Below are positions 40,343 through 49,603 of a stretch of DNA of 64,000 nt, one piece after another (position 1 is the stretch's first letter; each line of letters begins with the position of its first letter). The notes under the pieces were generated by a model. That model had not been told where the DNA came from and ran no database searches. It saw only the letters and a list, made by a program, of their open reading frames with translations. Location: positions 81,507 to 145,506 of the forward strand of contig CAJBFN010000002.1 in NCBI GenBank assembly GCA_903952435.1, in the 5' to 3' direction. This DNA comes from an uncultured bacterium. GTDB taxonomy: Bacteria; Patescibacteriota; Saccharimonadia; Saccharimonadales; Saccharimonadaceae. Both the position numbers and the translations under genes were made by a program.

Positions 40343-40423
40343 TGCCCTATACTACGCAATTTGTTTTGTTTTGTAAACAAGCATTTTGTAGATTATTCAA
40401 AATGCTAATGCTATAATTAACTC

Positions 40424-41221
40424 ATGTATAAGATAGGAACAAAAGGGTTTACAATAGTTGAACTATTGGTAGTGATAGTTGTTATTGGTATCCTTGCTGC
40501 TGTGACAATTGTGTCTTATAACGGCATTACCCAAAAAGCCAGTTTAGCTGTTATTCAATTTGATTTAGATAATGCATATAAAAGATTAGAGATGTATAAA
40601 GTTCAAAATAGTTCTTATCCTACAGAAATCGATGCTACTTATTGTCCTAAGTCACCAGTGCCTGATACTAATAACTGTTTAAAGTTCAGTCAAGGTATGG
40701 TGTTTACTGGCTATATTGGTAACATGTCTTCATTTGGGTTATCCGTCACAAAAGATTCAAAGGTTTATAGCATTACTCAGAAAGGTGCAGTGTTATCTAG
40801 TGGCATAAATCTGTTGCCTAATAGCCAAAATTTAAAAACAGTACCTAATCAAGTGGGTATGGGTACCGCGGAAAAGAAGACAGACGAAACTATACCATAC
40901 TGGAGAGTTACTGCGACTTCATCTGTATCGACTTATGACAATAATACGACTGCATTAGCTTTAACGCCTGGTGTGGCCTACACGATAAGTTGTGAAGTAA
41001 GAGTGCCTACGGCCGGGAGTGTTAGTTTTTGGAATAATAGGGGTATTAACACTGGTATACCGGCTAATACTTGGACAAAAATTTATTTTACTTTTACCTA
41101 TACTTCGGGATATAGGATAGGGGGCAATAATTACAGCGGAATTCAATTAGATTATAGAAATTGGAAAATTGAAACAGGCAGTATAGCTACTGATTGGACG
41201 CCAGCCCCAAGCGATCTCTAG
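40424..41221 (+). CDS. Type IV pilin-like protein with phage-tail/CBM-like C-terminal domain
   Basis: GFTIVELLVVIVVIGILAAVTIVSYNGITQ; C-term WKIETGSIATDWTPAPSDL. Confidence 0.85.
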   Translation: MYKIGTKGFTIVELLVVIVVIGILAAVTIVSYNGITQKASLAVIQFDLDNAYKRLEMYKVQNSSYPTEIDATYCPKSPVPDTNNCLKFSQGMVFTGYIGNMSSFGLSVTKDSKVYSITQKGAVLSSGINLLPNSQNLKTVPNQVGMGTAEKKTDETIPYWRVTATSSVSTYDNNTTALALTPGVAYTISCEVRVPTAGSVSFWNNRGINTGIPANTWTKIYFTFTYTSGYRIGGNNYSGIQLDYRNWKIETGSIATDWTPAPSDL

Positions 41222-42102
41222 CGCAAGGTCCACTGATTACCACCAAGGGCGCGAATTACGCCATTTATTTCCATTAATGTCATAGTTTGAGAAAATTCGC
41301 TGATTTCGGCGTCTGATTGAGTTTGCAAATCATCTCCATCACGGACTCCGGATTGTAATAATTTTATAATCTTAGTTTCTAGTGCATTGGCGCCCAGCGG
41401 TAATAGTGATTGGCCTTGCAACAGGTCTGGCGCAATAATTTCTAGTACATCTTCAGCGCAAGTTATTGGCGTTGCGCCTTGTTTGATTAATTTATTGCAG
41501 CCAGCTGATAATGGACTAGTTATGTTACCAGGCACTACAAATACTTCCCGTCCCTGATCTAGAGCGTGCGCAGCAGTTGACATCGTTCCACTGCGAATTG
41601 CTGCCTCGGTTATTATAATCGCATCGGATAATCCACTGACGATTCGATTGCGCTCGATAAACTGAAAGTCGCGTGCTGCAGTCCCGGGTTCGTAGTCACT
41701 GATAATCGCGCCACCATTTTTTATGATATTGTTTGCCAGCTCTTTATGACTGGCTGGATAAATAATATCCACACCGTTTGCCAAGATCGCTAGTGTTGTG
41801 CCGCCAGCGTCTAGCGCGGCGCGATGAGCGATACCGTCAACTCCTAATGCTAGTCCACTAACGACTATAACTCCTCGTTTTGCCAGGTCATAAGCTATCT
41901 GGTATGTCACTTCTCTGCCATAAGATGTAGGTTTGCGGGTGCCAACAATAGCTACAGTTGGTTGACGAGTTTCGGGCAATTTGCCAATAAAGTATAATCT
42001 TTTAGGCTTAGCTGCAATAGTATCTATAATCTGTAGATATTTATGGCCTAGGGGTGATATTGTATTGATTTTCATGCGTTTTGTGTCCAAATGTGTTGAC
42101 AT
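41218..42102 (-). CDS. dprA: DNA processing protein DprA
   Basis: VAIVGTRKPTSYGREVTYQIAYDLAKRGVIVVSGLALGVDGIAHRAAL, FIERNRIVSGLSDAIIITEA. Confidence 0.95.
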   Translation of the reverse strand: MSTHLDTKRMKINTISPLGHKYLQIIDTIAAKPKRLYFIGKLPETRQPTVAIVGTRKPTSYGREVTYQIAYDLAKRGVIVVSGLALGVDGIAHRAALDAGGTTLAILANGVDIIYPASHKELANNIIKNGGAIISDYEPGTAARDFQFIERNRIVSGLSDAIIITEAAIRSGTMSTAAHALDQGREVFVVPGNITSPLSAGCNKLIKQGATPITCAEDVLEIIAPDLLQGQSLLPLGANALETKIIKLLQSGVRDGDDLQTQSDAEISEFSQTMTLMEINGVIRALGGNQWTLR

Positions 42103-42124
42103 AAAGTCAAATCTATGCTAATAT
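42096..42124 (+). promoter_or_regulatory. Consensus-like sigma-70 promoter
   Basis: TTGACA(42096)-17 nt-TAATAT(42119). Confidence 0.8.
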
Positions 42125-42130
42125 CAGTCT

Positions 42131-42396
42131 CGATTGGTTACATTGCGAGATTAACCAAAAGCACCTTATACCCCCCTATCCTAACTTATAAGTTAGAGTA
42201 TATGCAATGTGTTTCTAGGGTAGACTACCCTCCATCCCTTTAGACTTTGGTTCGACCAAGCAGCATTGTATATATACTAATCCCTTTAACCGAGCCGGAT
42301 CTGCGAGATTTCGAGATTCCGCGCTTACCCCTTGGGTGGGTTAAAGGGTAAAATACGCCCACAGCGATGCCCACCCTTGCTGCGGGCGTTTTTTAT
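42131..42396 (+). ncRNA. Candidate structured non-coding RNA, unassigned family
   Basis: Promoter upstream; hairpins TTGGTTA/TAACCAA, AGGGTAG/CTACCCT, TTGGT/ACCAA, CCCTTTAACC/GGTTAAAGGG; terminator CGCCCaCAGC/GCTGcGGGCG + T6; no convincing ORF. Confidence 0.65.
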
Positions 42397-42427
42397 TGGA
42401 TTTTACACGTTAAAAACATAAATACTA

Positions 42428-42456
42428 TTGACAAAACGACACTAAAATGCTATTAT
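42428..42456 (+). promoter_or_regulatory. Consensus-like sigma-70 promoter
   Basis: TTGACA(42428)-17 nt-TATTAT(42451). Confidence 0.75.
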
Positions 42457-42494
42457 GTTAATTAATCTGATTATAGCAGTAATTGGATTGTAAC

Positions 42495-42522
42495 GATCGG
42501 ACCGAAATGATCGGACCGAAAT
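42495..42522 (+). repeat. Perfect 2 x 14-bp tandem repeat in the 5' region of the next gene
   Basis: GATCGGACCGAAAT GATCGGACCGAAAT. Confidence 0.95.
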
Positions 42523-42534
42523 TTAAAATTTAGG

Positions 42535-42891
42535 ATGTGTAAACAAATGATTAATTTCTTTATTAATTTCTTTGATAGCTTCAGTTTCGATTTAATCGAC
42601 AGCATACAGTTAGCATTGAGTATAATAGTCAGTCTAGTGTCGATTATTATCTTAGTGATGACTAAAAAGCAGACTGTTTGGAAGTTAGGCATATTAGGAT
42701 TGATAATGGTTTCTATAGCCATTTCGGTTAGAACGATATGCCAAATTTTCAGTCTAGATATGATTATCTTTTTAGACTCTTACGAAGTGTCAATACAGTA
42801 TACAGTGGTAACTTTTCTATATGTTATAGGATTGGTCATTACTGGAATTGTATTTATACCTATGGCAGTCTCAGAAATGAGAAAAAAATAG
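42535..42891 (+). CDS. Small membrane protein, uncharacterised
   Basis: 118 aa, about three hydrophobic segments; own promoter and downstream terminator. Confidence 0.65.
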   Translation: MCKQMINFFINFFDSFSFDLIDSIQLALSIIVSLVSIIILVMTKKQTVWKLGILGLIMVSIAISVRTICQIFSLDMIIFLDSYEVSIQYTVVTFLYVIGLVITGIVFIPMAVSEMRKK

Positions 42892-42959
42892 CCATTTTCT
42901 GGCAATTTAGTTAGCGCTGCTTACGCGGCTAAGTTGCTCTTGAGGCCTACATAGGCCAT

Positions 42960-42984
42960 AGCCCCCTGTTTTTTTGCAGGGGGC
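42960..42984. terminator. Bidirectional intrinsic terminator
   Basis: AGCCCCCTG tttttttg CAGGGGGCT. Confidence 0.8.
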
Positions 42985-42990
42985 TTTAAT

Positions 42991-43560
42991 TTACTCTGAA
43001 ATTTTGAGACTGGTTGGCTTTAGGTTATTCTTACAAAATTGTTCAACAATTTCGATAACTTGTGGAATTATTATATCTTTTAATTTTTCGGATTCTTCAG
43101 TATTAAATTTTCCTAATACAAAATTAGTATCGTCAATTATCTTAGATTGTTCGTTGCTGATGCCAATTCGGATTCGGGTATAATTTGGATTAATTGTAAA
43201 ATTAAGTGATTTAATACCGTTATTGCCGCCATCGCCACCTTGTTGACGAATTCGAAGCGCTCCTATTGGTAATGCTAGGTCATCATGTATAACTAATAAG
43301 TCGGCCGATTGGTCAATCTTGTAGAAATCAATGAATTTGCGGGCGGCTTTGCCGGTTTCATTATAGAAAGTTTTTGGTTTTACTAATAATACTTTTTCAT
43401 TTTCGATTGTAATCTCGGACAAAAATGCGTAGAATTTTGGTTTATCTAGCCATTCGCCGTTGAATTTCTCAGCTAAACTGTTAAGGGCTAAAAATCCGAC
43501 ATTATGACGTGATCCAGTGTATTCTGGTTCTGGGTTACCCTGGGCTAAAATAATTTTCAT
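42991..43560 (-). CDS. pth: Peptidyl-tRNA hydrolase
   Basis: ILAQGNPEPEYTGSRHNVGFLAL, KPKTFYNETGKAARKF, VIHDDLALPIGALRIRQQGGDGGNNGIKS. Confidence 0.95.
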   Translation of the reverse strand: MKIILAQGNPEPEYTGSRHNVGFLALNSLAEKFNGEWLDKPKFYAFLSEITIENEKVLLVKPKTFYNETGKAARKFIDFYKIDQSADLLVIHDDLALPIGALRIRQQGGDGGNNGIKSLNFTINPNYTRIRIGISNEQSKIIDDTNFVLGKFNTEESEKLKDIIIPQVIEIVEQFCKNNLKPTSLKISE

Positions 43561-45029
43561 TATTTGCCTTTCTTTATCTTGACGGGTCCTGTCGGTCGGT
43601 CTGCCCCTGATTTTCGAACCGCTTTGGGGCGTTTCGCAAAATCGAGTGCTGCCCCGCCAACCGCCACCCGTGGCTTGCTGTTATCAAGCGCCTCTTTGGC
43701 GCGATTTGCCTTTATTTGGTTTTCGTCACGGAAACTGAATTTGATTGGCGTTCCAGTGTAATCGTAAGTTTCGCGTAATTGCTTTTCGAGATAGCGTTTA
43801 TAGCTCCAGTGAAGGAACGTTAGTTTTGATCCATAAATTACAAACCAAGGAGGTGTTGTGTCGGTTTGAACCATATAACGCAACTTTGGATGGGTATTTT
43901 TTAGTCCGGCTGGTGGATGAAATTGAACGCTTTTCTGTAGTAAATCATTTAATACGCGGGTTTTAGTAGTTTGTTTGCGTCTGGCATCAATATCTAGGGC
44001 CAGATCAAATAATTTAGTGACGTTTTGACCAGTTACGGCACTGGTAAAAATGAGTGGTGCCCAAGGCGTAAAGTCGAAAGTCCGGCTAATTTTTGGTGCC
44101 AATGCGTCGCGAGTATAGGCGTCTTTTCCTTCGACGCTGTCCCATTTTGTGACTACAATTGCCATGCCTTTGCCTGCTTCGTCAATAATGCCAGCGATTC
44201 GCTGGTCTAACTGGGTGTTTAATTCGTTAGCGTCCATTAGTAAGAAACAAATATCCGATTCTTCAATAGCCGCAAGTGTTCGTAGTACGCTAAATTTTTC
44301 AATGCCGACTTCTTGTTTGCCTGGCTTGCGCATACCAGCCGTATCAAGTAATTGAATATCTCTTCCGCCGTATTTGATATCGATGCGGTTAACATCGCGG
44401 GTAGTACCGGCGATATTAGCGACAATCGCCTGTTGCTTGCCGGCCAAGGTGTTAAACAGATAGCTTTTGCCGACATTTGGGCGGCCGATTAGTGAAACGC
44501 GCAAGATTTCGTCTGGTTCGTCTTCGCTTTTGGCTGGGATTAGGTCTATGATGCTGTCTAGGGCGTCTGTTATGCCAAAGTTGTGCTCGGCACTGGTGCG
44601 AATAATCTCTTTGATTCCAAGGCGTTTAAACTCGTCTAGTGGCAAGCTTTCTTTTAGGTCGGCTTTGTTTGCCAATAAAATTACTGGCTTTTTGCTGCGC
44701 AAGGCTTTTTTAGCAACAAAACGATCTTGGTCGCTGGCATATTGGCTACTGTCGACGACGACTAATATTACGTCGGCCGATTCAGCGGCTTCAGTGATTT
44801 GATCTTGGATAGAGGCTTCAAATTCGTCACTAGCATCCTTCAATCCAGCAGTATCAACTAGCCAGAATTGATGATGGCGATATTCGACGCGACCTAAAAC
44901 ATTATCACGAGTTGTGCCGGCTTCACGGGCAACAATTGCCTGTTGTGAGCGCACCATACGGTTAAAAAGCGAACTTTTGCCGACGTTCGCCTGACCGATG
45001 ATTGCAACTGTTGGTAATTTTGAGGCCAT
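43560..45029 (-). CDS. der: Ribosome biogenesis GTPase Der
   Basis: Two G domains (GQANVGKSSLFN; GRPNVGKSYLFN), KH-like C-term. Confidence 0.97.
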   Translation of the reverse strand: MASKLPTVAIIGQANVGKSSLFNRMVRSQQAIVAREAGTTRDNVLGRVEYRHHQFWLVDTAGLKDASDEFEASIQDQITEAAESADVILVVVDSSQYASDQDRFVAKKALRSKKPVILLANKADLKESLPLDEFKRLGIKEIIRTSAEHNFGITDALDSIIDLIPAKSEDEPDEILRVSLIGRPNVGKSYLFNTLAGKQQAIVANIAGTTRDVNRIDIKYGGRDIQLLDTAGMRKPGKQEVGIEKFSVLRTLAAIEESDICFLLMDANELNTQLDQRIAGIIDEAGKGMAIVVTKWDSVEGKDAYTRDALAPKISRTFDFTPWAPLIFTSAVTGQNVTKLFDLALDIDARRKQTTKTRVLNDLLQKSVQFHPPAGLKNTHPKLRYMVQTDTTPPWFVIYGSKLTFLHWSYKRYLEKQLRETYDYTGTPIKFSFRDENQIKANRAKEALDNSKPRVAVGGAALDFAKRPKAVRKSGADRPTGPVKIKKGK

Positions 45030-45095
45030 GATTTAGGGCTATTATAACAGAGAAAACCGCCACTGACGAGCTTAAGCGGTTTGGGTAAGAAAAAA

Positions 45096-45117
45096 GCACC
45101 GTAAAATATTACGGTGC
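45096..45117. terminator. Hairpin, likely terminator
   Basis: GCACCGTAA aata TTACGGTGC. Confidence 0.6.
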
Positions 45118-45127
45118 CGGCTGAATT

Positions 45128-45583
45128 TTAATACGGTAATCTTTGTGGTTTTTTTAGTGCATTTTGCGCGATTTGACAGCGTTCTGGGATTTTTTCCATC
45201 ATATCCTCGATTTCTTTAGCGGAGATTTTTGAGATGTTTTCGACTACGTCTTTATCCATGAATATCTCATCGATCTTGCCCTCACATTGGCTTATCAGAT
45301 CACTGTCTTCGTAGTAAAGGCGGATATTTCGATAAGTTTCAAGTATCTCTTCAGGGTTCTTGGATAAGATCATAGCTTTTGTTATCGCTTGTTTTCTTGC
45401 TGTAAAGCCTGGACTTTGTGAGTATGGTGCCATATAGAAAATTGATAAGCAATTATTTGTAGTATTTGCTAAATTTATTCTACCCTGGAGCTCTATCTCC
45501 CATCTTCCATATGCATCATTTCTTGGCTTAATGTTTTTAATACTTTCTTTCTTGAAAGAAGAAATATCTACGACTTTGGCCAT
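45128..45583 (-). CDS. Hypothetical protein, 151 aa
   Basis: ORF with plausible start; no family recognised. Confidence 0.6.
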   Translation of the reverse strand: MAKVVDISSFKKESIKNIKPRNDAYGRWEIELQGRINLANTTNNCLSIFYMAPYSQSPGFTARKQAITKAMILSKNPEEILETYRNIRLYYEDSDLISQCEGKIDEIFMDKDVVENISKISAKEIEDMMEKIPERCQIAQNALKKPQRLPY

Positions 45584-45759
45584 GTTAAAATGCCACCCTT
45601 CTAGTAAATTTATATTTAGGCTTTTAGCCTTAATATCAAAGATTCCGAGTTAAAAAAGAGCCAATATCGCACTATTATCATTTTTTGATAACTATGTTAT
45701 ATTTGACTATATTTTAAACTAATATATCAAGAAAGTCAATATACGAAGGAGTATATCAC

Positions 45760-46461
45760 CTACTGAATATCAACGATTTTGAATTTGCCGGGCAGTATAT
45801 CACCAACTGAATAATTGCCAAAATTTGTGCGATGCAATTTTATTACAGTATAGCCAAGTGCGCCAAAGGTGCGACGAATTTGGCGGTTGCGACCTTCGTG
45901 CATTGTAACTATCCAGTCTTTTCGGTTAGTTTCGCTCATTCGTTCAAGTTGTAATTTGCTTGGTCCGTCTTCAAGTGTAACGCCATAATCGTTTATCATC
46001 TGTTGATGTAATGGCGCCAGGTCGGCTGCCAGTCGAACATTATAAATTTTAACTTTATTAAAGCTAGGATGCGTCATCTTATAAGTGAAATCGCCGTCGT
46101 TTGATAATAATATAATGCCACTACTGTCACGGTCTAGACGGCCGACTGTTTTTAGGTCGTGATATTGCTTTGGTAATAGTTCGTAAATTGTTGGATTATC
46201 ACCTTGTTGGCGACGTGAACAAACATAGCCAATCGGTTTGTTAATAGCTATGTATTGATATTCTGTTTTTGAGGCTATTTTTTTATTATCGACGGTTATA
46301 ATGTCGCCATCTTTAAATCTTGCCCCCAAAGTGGCAATTTGGTCGTTTATTTTGACTGATTTTCGGTCAATTAAATTATCGGCTTCGCGACGAGATACAC
46401 CTAAAGATAAGGCGAGGTGTTTATTTAGACGCAATAAGTTATTAGTTGGGGTTTCCGTCAT
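45760..46461 (-). CDS. Pseudouridine synthase (RluB/RsuA family)
   Basis: S4 domain; VGRLDRDSSGIILLSNDGDFTYKMTHPSF; MHEGRNRQIRRTFGALGY. Confidence 0.92.
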   Translation of the reverse strand: MTETPTNNLLRLNKHLALSLGVSRREADNLIDRKSVKINDQIATLGARFKDGDIITVDNKKIASKTEYQYIAINKPIGYVCSRRQQGDNPTIYELLPKQYHDLKTVGRLDRDSSGIILLSNDGDFTYKMTHPSFNKVKIYNVRLAADLAPLHQQMINDYGVTLEDGPSKLQLERMSETNRKDWIVTMHEGRNRQIRRTFGALGYTVIKLHRTNFGNYSVGDILPGKFKIVDIQ

Positions 46462-46486
46462 TTAAATATAAGTATAACAGATAAGG

Positions 46487-47248
46487 TTAAATTTGAGGTG
46501 GGGTTGTAGTCGGAGCCGCGCTATTTAATTCTTGGTTTATAAGATCAGACATACTTAGTTCTGGAGTCGGTTCGACTGGAGTTGTGGTTTCTGCCGGTAT
46601 ATCTTGGGTTGGTTCTACTGTTGGGGCTGGTGTTGGTTCTGGCGCATCTTGAAGCGTAGTTATTGGCGGCATAGATTCAACTGGCGCTGTTGTCATCGGA
46701 GTTGAAAAAGGTGCTGTTGGCTGAGGCACTGTTATGGGCTCTGGTGTAGATGTTAGAGTTGTAGCTGGTATGTCAAGGACTTGCTCGGTGGGCTGATCGA
46801 TAACTAAAGATGTTGGAGTTGCTACTGGTGCGTTTGTAACAGGTACGGAGAAAACATTGATGGCTGGTGCACTATTTGGCGCATCACCTAATAGATCATG
46901 AATTGTTCTAACAACATCTTCAATTCCAACTTGTGATTTGACTAAATAACGGTTAGCTCCAAGAGTTTCGCCGCGAGCGCGTTGATCTTCACTGCTAAGA
47001 GCTGTCATCATGATTACTTTTATATCTTTAGTCTCTGGGGTAGATCGCAATATATCAAGCATATCAAAGCCACTAATTTTTGGCATCATAACATCGCTAA
47101 GGATTAAATCGGGGTGCTCTTTGATGGCCATAGCTAAAGCTTCCTCGCCATCGCCAGCTGACTTGATATCATAACCCTCGGCTTGTAACCGAACGCCGTA
47201 TATTTCGCGCAGACTTTTGTCATCCTCGACTAGCATTATCTTGGTCAT
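46487..47248 (-). CDS. Response regulator with long Pro/Thr-rich C-terminal tail
   Basis: REC domain (VEDDKSLREIYGVRL, DLILSDVMMPKISG) then ~130 aa low-complexity P/T/A tail. Confidence 0.9.
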   Translation of the reverse strand: MTKIMLVEDDKSLREIYGVRLQAEGYDIKSAGDGEEALAMAIKEHPDLILSDVMMPKISGFDMLDILRSTPETKDIKVIMMTALSSEDQRARGETLGANRYLVKSQVGIEDVVRTIHDLLGDAPNSAPAINVFSVPVTNAPVATPTSLVIDQPTEQVLDIPATTLTSTPEPITVPQPTAPFSTPMTTAPVESMPPITTLQDAPEPTPAPTVEPTQDIPAETTTPVEPTPELSMSDLINQELNSAAPTTTPPQI

Positions 47249-47294
47249 GTTGTCTCCTATTATACTACCTTTTTATAAAATTATAACACAATGC

Positions 47295-48770
47295 TTATGT
47301 TTGTTGATTTGCTTCTTTTGTTTCTGCTTTTTCTTGTTGAGCTAAGACTTTTTGTCGTTCGACATAGGTTGCTATTTGCTCTGGGGTTAAAGATTCACCT
47401 CTTGGCACATCTTTGGCTGGTTTGGTGACACTTTGATTTACTGCTTTGGGTTGTTCATTAACTGCTGGCTGTAATAATTGCTGATTGGCTATATTTTCTG
47501 CCTCTTGGTCATTTATTCGGGGTAATTGGACAAAGAAGGTACTGCCGGCATTATGTTTACTTTCAGCCCAAATACGACCGCCCATTATTTCAACTAGTCG
47601 GCGTGATAAATATAATCCTAAGCCTGTGCCGCCAATTTCGTTAGTATCTTTGTTTTCAACGCGATAGAACTTTTGGAAAAGGTGTGGCATATCTTCGGCT
47701 GGTATACCAATACCGCTGTCTTTTATGCTAATAACAACATGATCATCATCGCCAGCTATATCAACGTCAATCTTGCCATCTTTAGTGTATTTTATAGCAT
47801 TTTCGATTAAATTATCCATTACCTCACGAACATGATCCTTATCCAAGTGTATGTAATAAATAGGGGTGATTAGTCTTTCGTTAGTGCTTGATTTTGGTAT
47901 AAAACTTAGTTTTAGATTTTTTTCTTCTGCTTTTTGATTTAAACCCTGAACAATCTCTTCCAGAAAGTCTATTATATTAATAATAACTGGGTTATTTGAC
48001 ATCCTGCCATCGTCAGCTTTGGAAATGTCTAGCAGGTCTTGAAATAACCTGCCAAGGTGAACTGCTGACTCGTGCGCCTTCATAATAAAGTCACGTGCCC
48101 TGTCATCAATTTGGGCGGTGCTTGGGTTAAGAGTTAAACCTAGATATCCTTCAATTGATGCTACTGGTGTGCGCATTTCATGACTGGCGGTGCTGATAAA
48201 TTCGGCCTTTTCGCGCTCTTCGGCTTTTTCTTTGGTTATATCGTGAAATACGACAATTACGCCTGACGCAGTCTCACTTACTGGTGATGCGACCAATGAG
48301 ACCATGATTTTTTTACCACTTCTAGTTATAAGTGTCAGATTACTAGTTCTAACCTCGGAATTTGTATTGAGCGCTTGGCTAATTGGGTTGCTTGAAGCGT
48401 TAATAGCTTCACCCTTCATATCTATTAATTTAATAATTGACTGATAGTTTAAGAATAAGGCGTCAGCTTTGTCCCAGCCGGTTATTATTTGAGCAGCTGG
48501 GTTGATTAACTGAATTATGCCATTGCTGTCGATAGCAATTACGGCATCGCCGATAGCATTAATCACAACTTCAGATTTACTAGCGACTTCATTTAGTTCG
48601 TTGGCTAGATTTTTATAAGATTTCCCCGGACTATTATTGGTGGATTTATTTTTACTTATGATATACCAGATGACAAAAATTATTGCCGTCAAGACTAAAA
48701 GACCCAAGCCTATAATAATTATAAGCAATGGTGATGATAACTCTGTGGTGCCTAGAATGAATTGCCCCAA
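47295..48770 (-). CDS. Membrane PAS-domain sensor histidine kinase
   Basis: TM, PAS, SHEMRTPVASIEGYL, NLIENAIKYTKDG, GGTGLGLYLSRRLVE. Confidence 0.93.
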   Translation of the reverse strand: MGQFILGTTELSSPLLIIIIGLGLLVLTAIIFVIWYIISKNKSTNNSPGKSYKNLANELNEVASKSEVVINAIGDAVIAIDSNGIIQLINPAAQIITGWDKADALFLNYQSIIKLIDMKGEAINASSNPISQALNTNSEVRTSNLTLITRSGKKIMVSLVASPVSETASGVIVVFHDITKEKAEEREKAEFISTASHEMRTPVASIEGYLGLTLNPSTAQIDDRARDFIMKAHESAVHLGRLFQDLLDISKADDGRMSNNPVIINIIDFLEEIVQGLNQKAEEKNLKLSFIPKSSTNERLITPIYYIHLDKDHVREVMDNLIENAIKYTKDGKIDVDIAGDDDHVVISIKDSGIGIPAEDMPHLFQKFYRVENKDTNEIGGTGLGLYLSRRLVEIMGGRIWAESKHNAGSTFFVQLPRINDQEAENIANQQLLQPAVNEQPKAVNQSVTKPAKDVPRGESLTPEQIATYVERQKVLAQQEKAETKEANQQT

Positions 48771-48938
48771 GTCGATTTTCCCTATCTTTAGTTTATCTAA
48801 AAATTATTATGACGATTACGGTTGTTTTTTACAAGGGACGCCTGAGTTATTATTTGTGCCTAAAATTATTTTTATCGAATGACTATAGTCACTATCTGTT
48901 GTTTTTGGTATAATCACATCTGGAAAATACCAAACTGA

Positions 48939-49013
48939 GGTCTCATCGTCTAACGGTTAGGACACCAGGTTCTCATCCTGGCAATCCGGGTTCGATTCCC
49001 GGTGAGATCACCA
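48939..49013 (+). tRNA. tRNA-Glu(CTC)
   Basis: Acceptor GGTCTCA/TGAGATC, anticodon stem CCAGG/CCTGG with loop TTCTCAT, T arm CCGGG TTCGATT CCCGG, encoded CCA. Confidence 0.95.
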
Positions 49014-49053
49014 AAATAAAATACTTATCCTATGGATAGGTATTTTATTTTGG
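49011..49053. terminator. Long near-perfect hairpin immediately after tRNA-Glu
   Basis: CCAAAATAAAATACtTATCC tat GGATAgGTATTTTATTTTGG; 5' arm starts at the tRNA CCA. Confidence 0.7.
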
Positions 49054-49224
49054 CGCTCCCGCGGGATCGAATCCGGATGCGTAACGCCTTAAGCGTTACG
49101 CGAATCCGGCGTTCGGTGTAATGAATGAAGCGAAAAAGTGTTTACATTTTTTCGTGAATGAGTGGAAGAGCCAAGCTGAGCTTGGCGATTGACCGGCTGA
49201 TGCCAGTTCTTGACATTGGTAATT

Positions 49225-49602
49225 CTATCCACCAAGTTGTTGAATAACTGAGATTAGTTTCTTTGGCGTTATCTCGGCCTTGATTAGATAAGCATCGGCA
49301 TTATGTTCCATTACAGCTCGAGAATCTTCGTCTTGTTCAAAATTAGTTAAGACTATAACCCGTGATTTTGGGATTAGGTTTTGTTTTCCGCCTCTTAGTG
49401 ATGCTAAAATTTCAGTCCCCTTTCTTTCGGGTAGCATTATATCTAGTAATATAAAATCATATTGCTTATTTCGGGCTGCAACTAGCCCATCGTTTCCATC
49501 GACCATCCAGTCAACTTCGTAGCCGGCTTTCTTTAAGCTTCGGACGTACATTTCGCCAATGAAACGGTCGTCCTCGATACATAAAATAGTTTTATTTGCC
49601 AT
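49225..49602 (-). CDS. Single-domain response regulator
   Basis: CIEDDRFIGEMY, YDFILLDIMLPERKG. Confidence 0.92.
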   Translation of the reverse strand: MANKTILCIEDDRFIGEMYVRSLKKAGYEVDWMVDGNDGLVAARNKQYDFILLDIMLPERKGTEILASLRGGKQNLIPKSRVIVLTNFEQDEDSRAVMEHNADAYLIKAEITPKKLISVIQQLGG

Positions 49603-49603
49603 A

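Noticed and set aside
49054-49200. Minus-strand tRNA 3' end suggested by GGATTCGATCCCGCGGGAGCGCCA
   Set aside because: T-stem and acceptor do not pair in register; no matching 5' half found.
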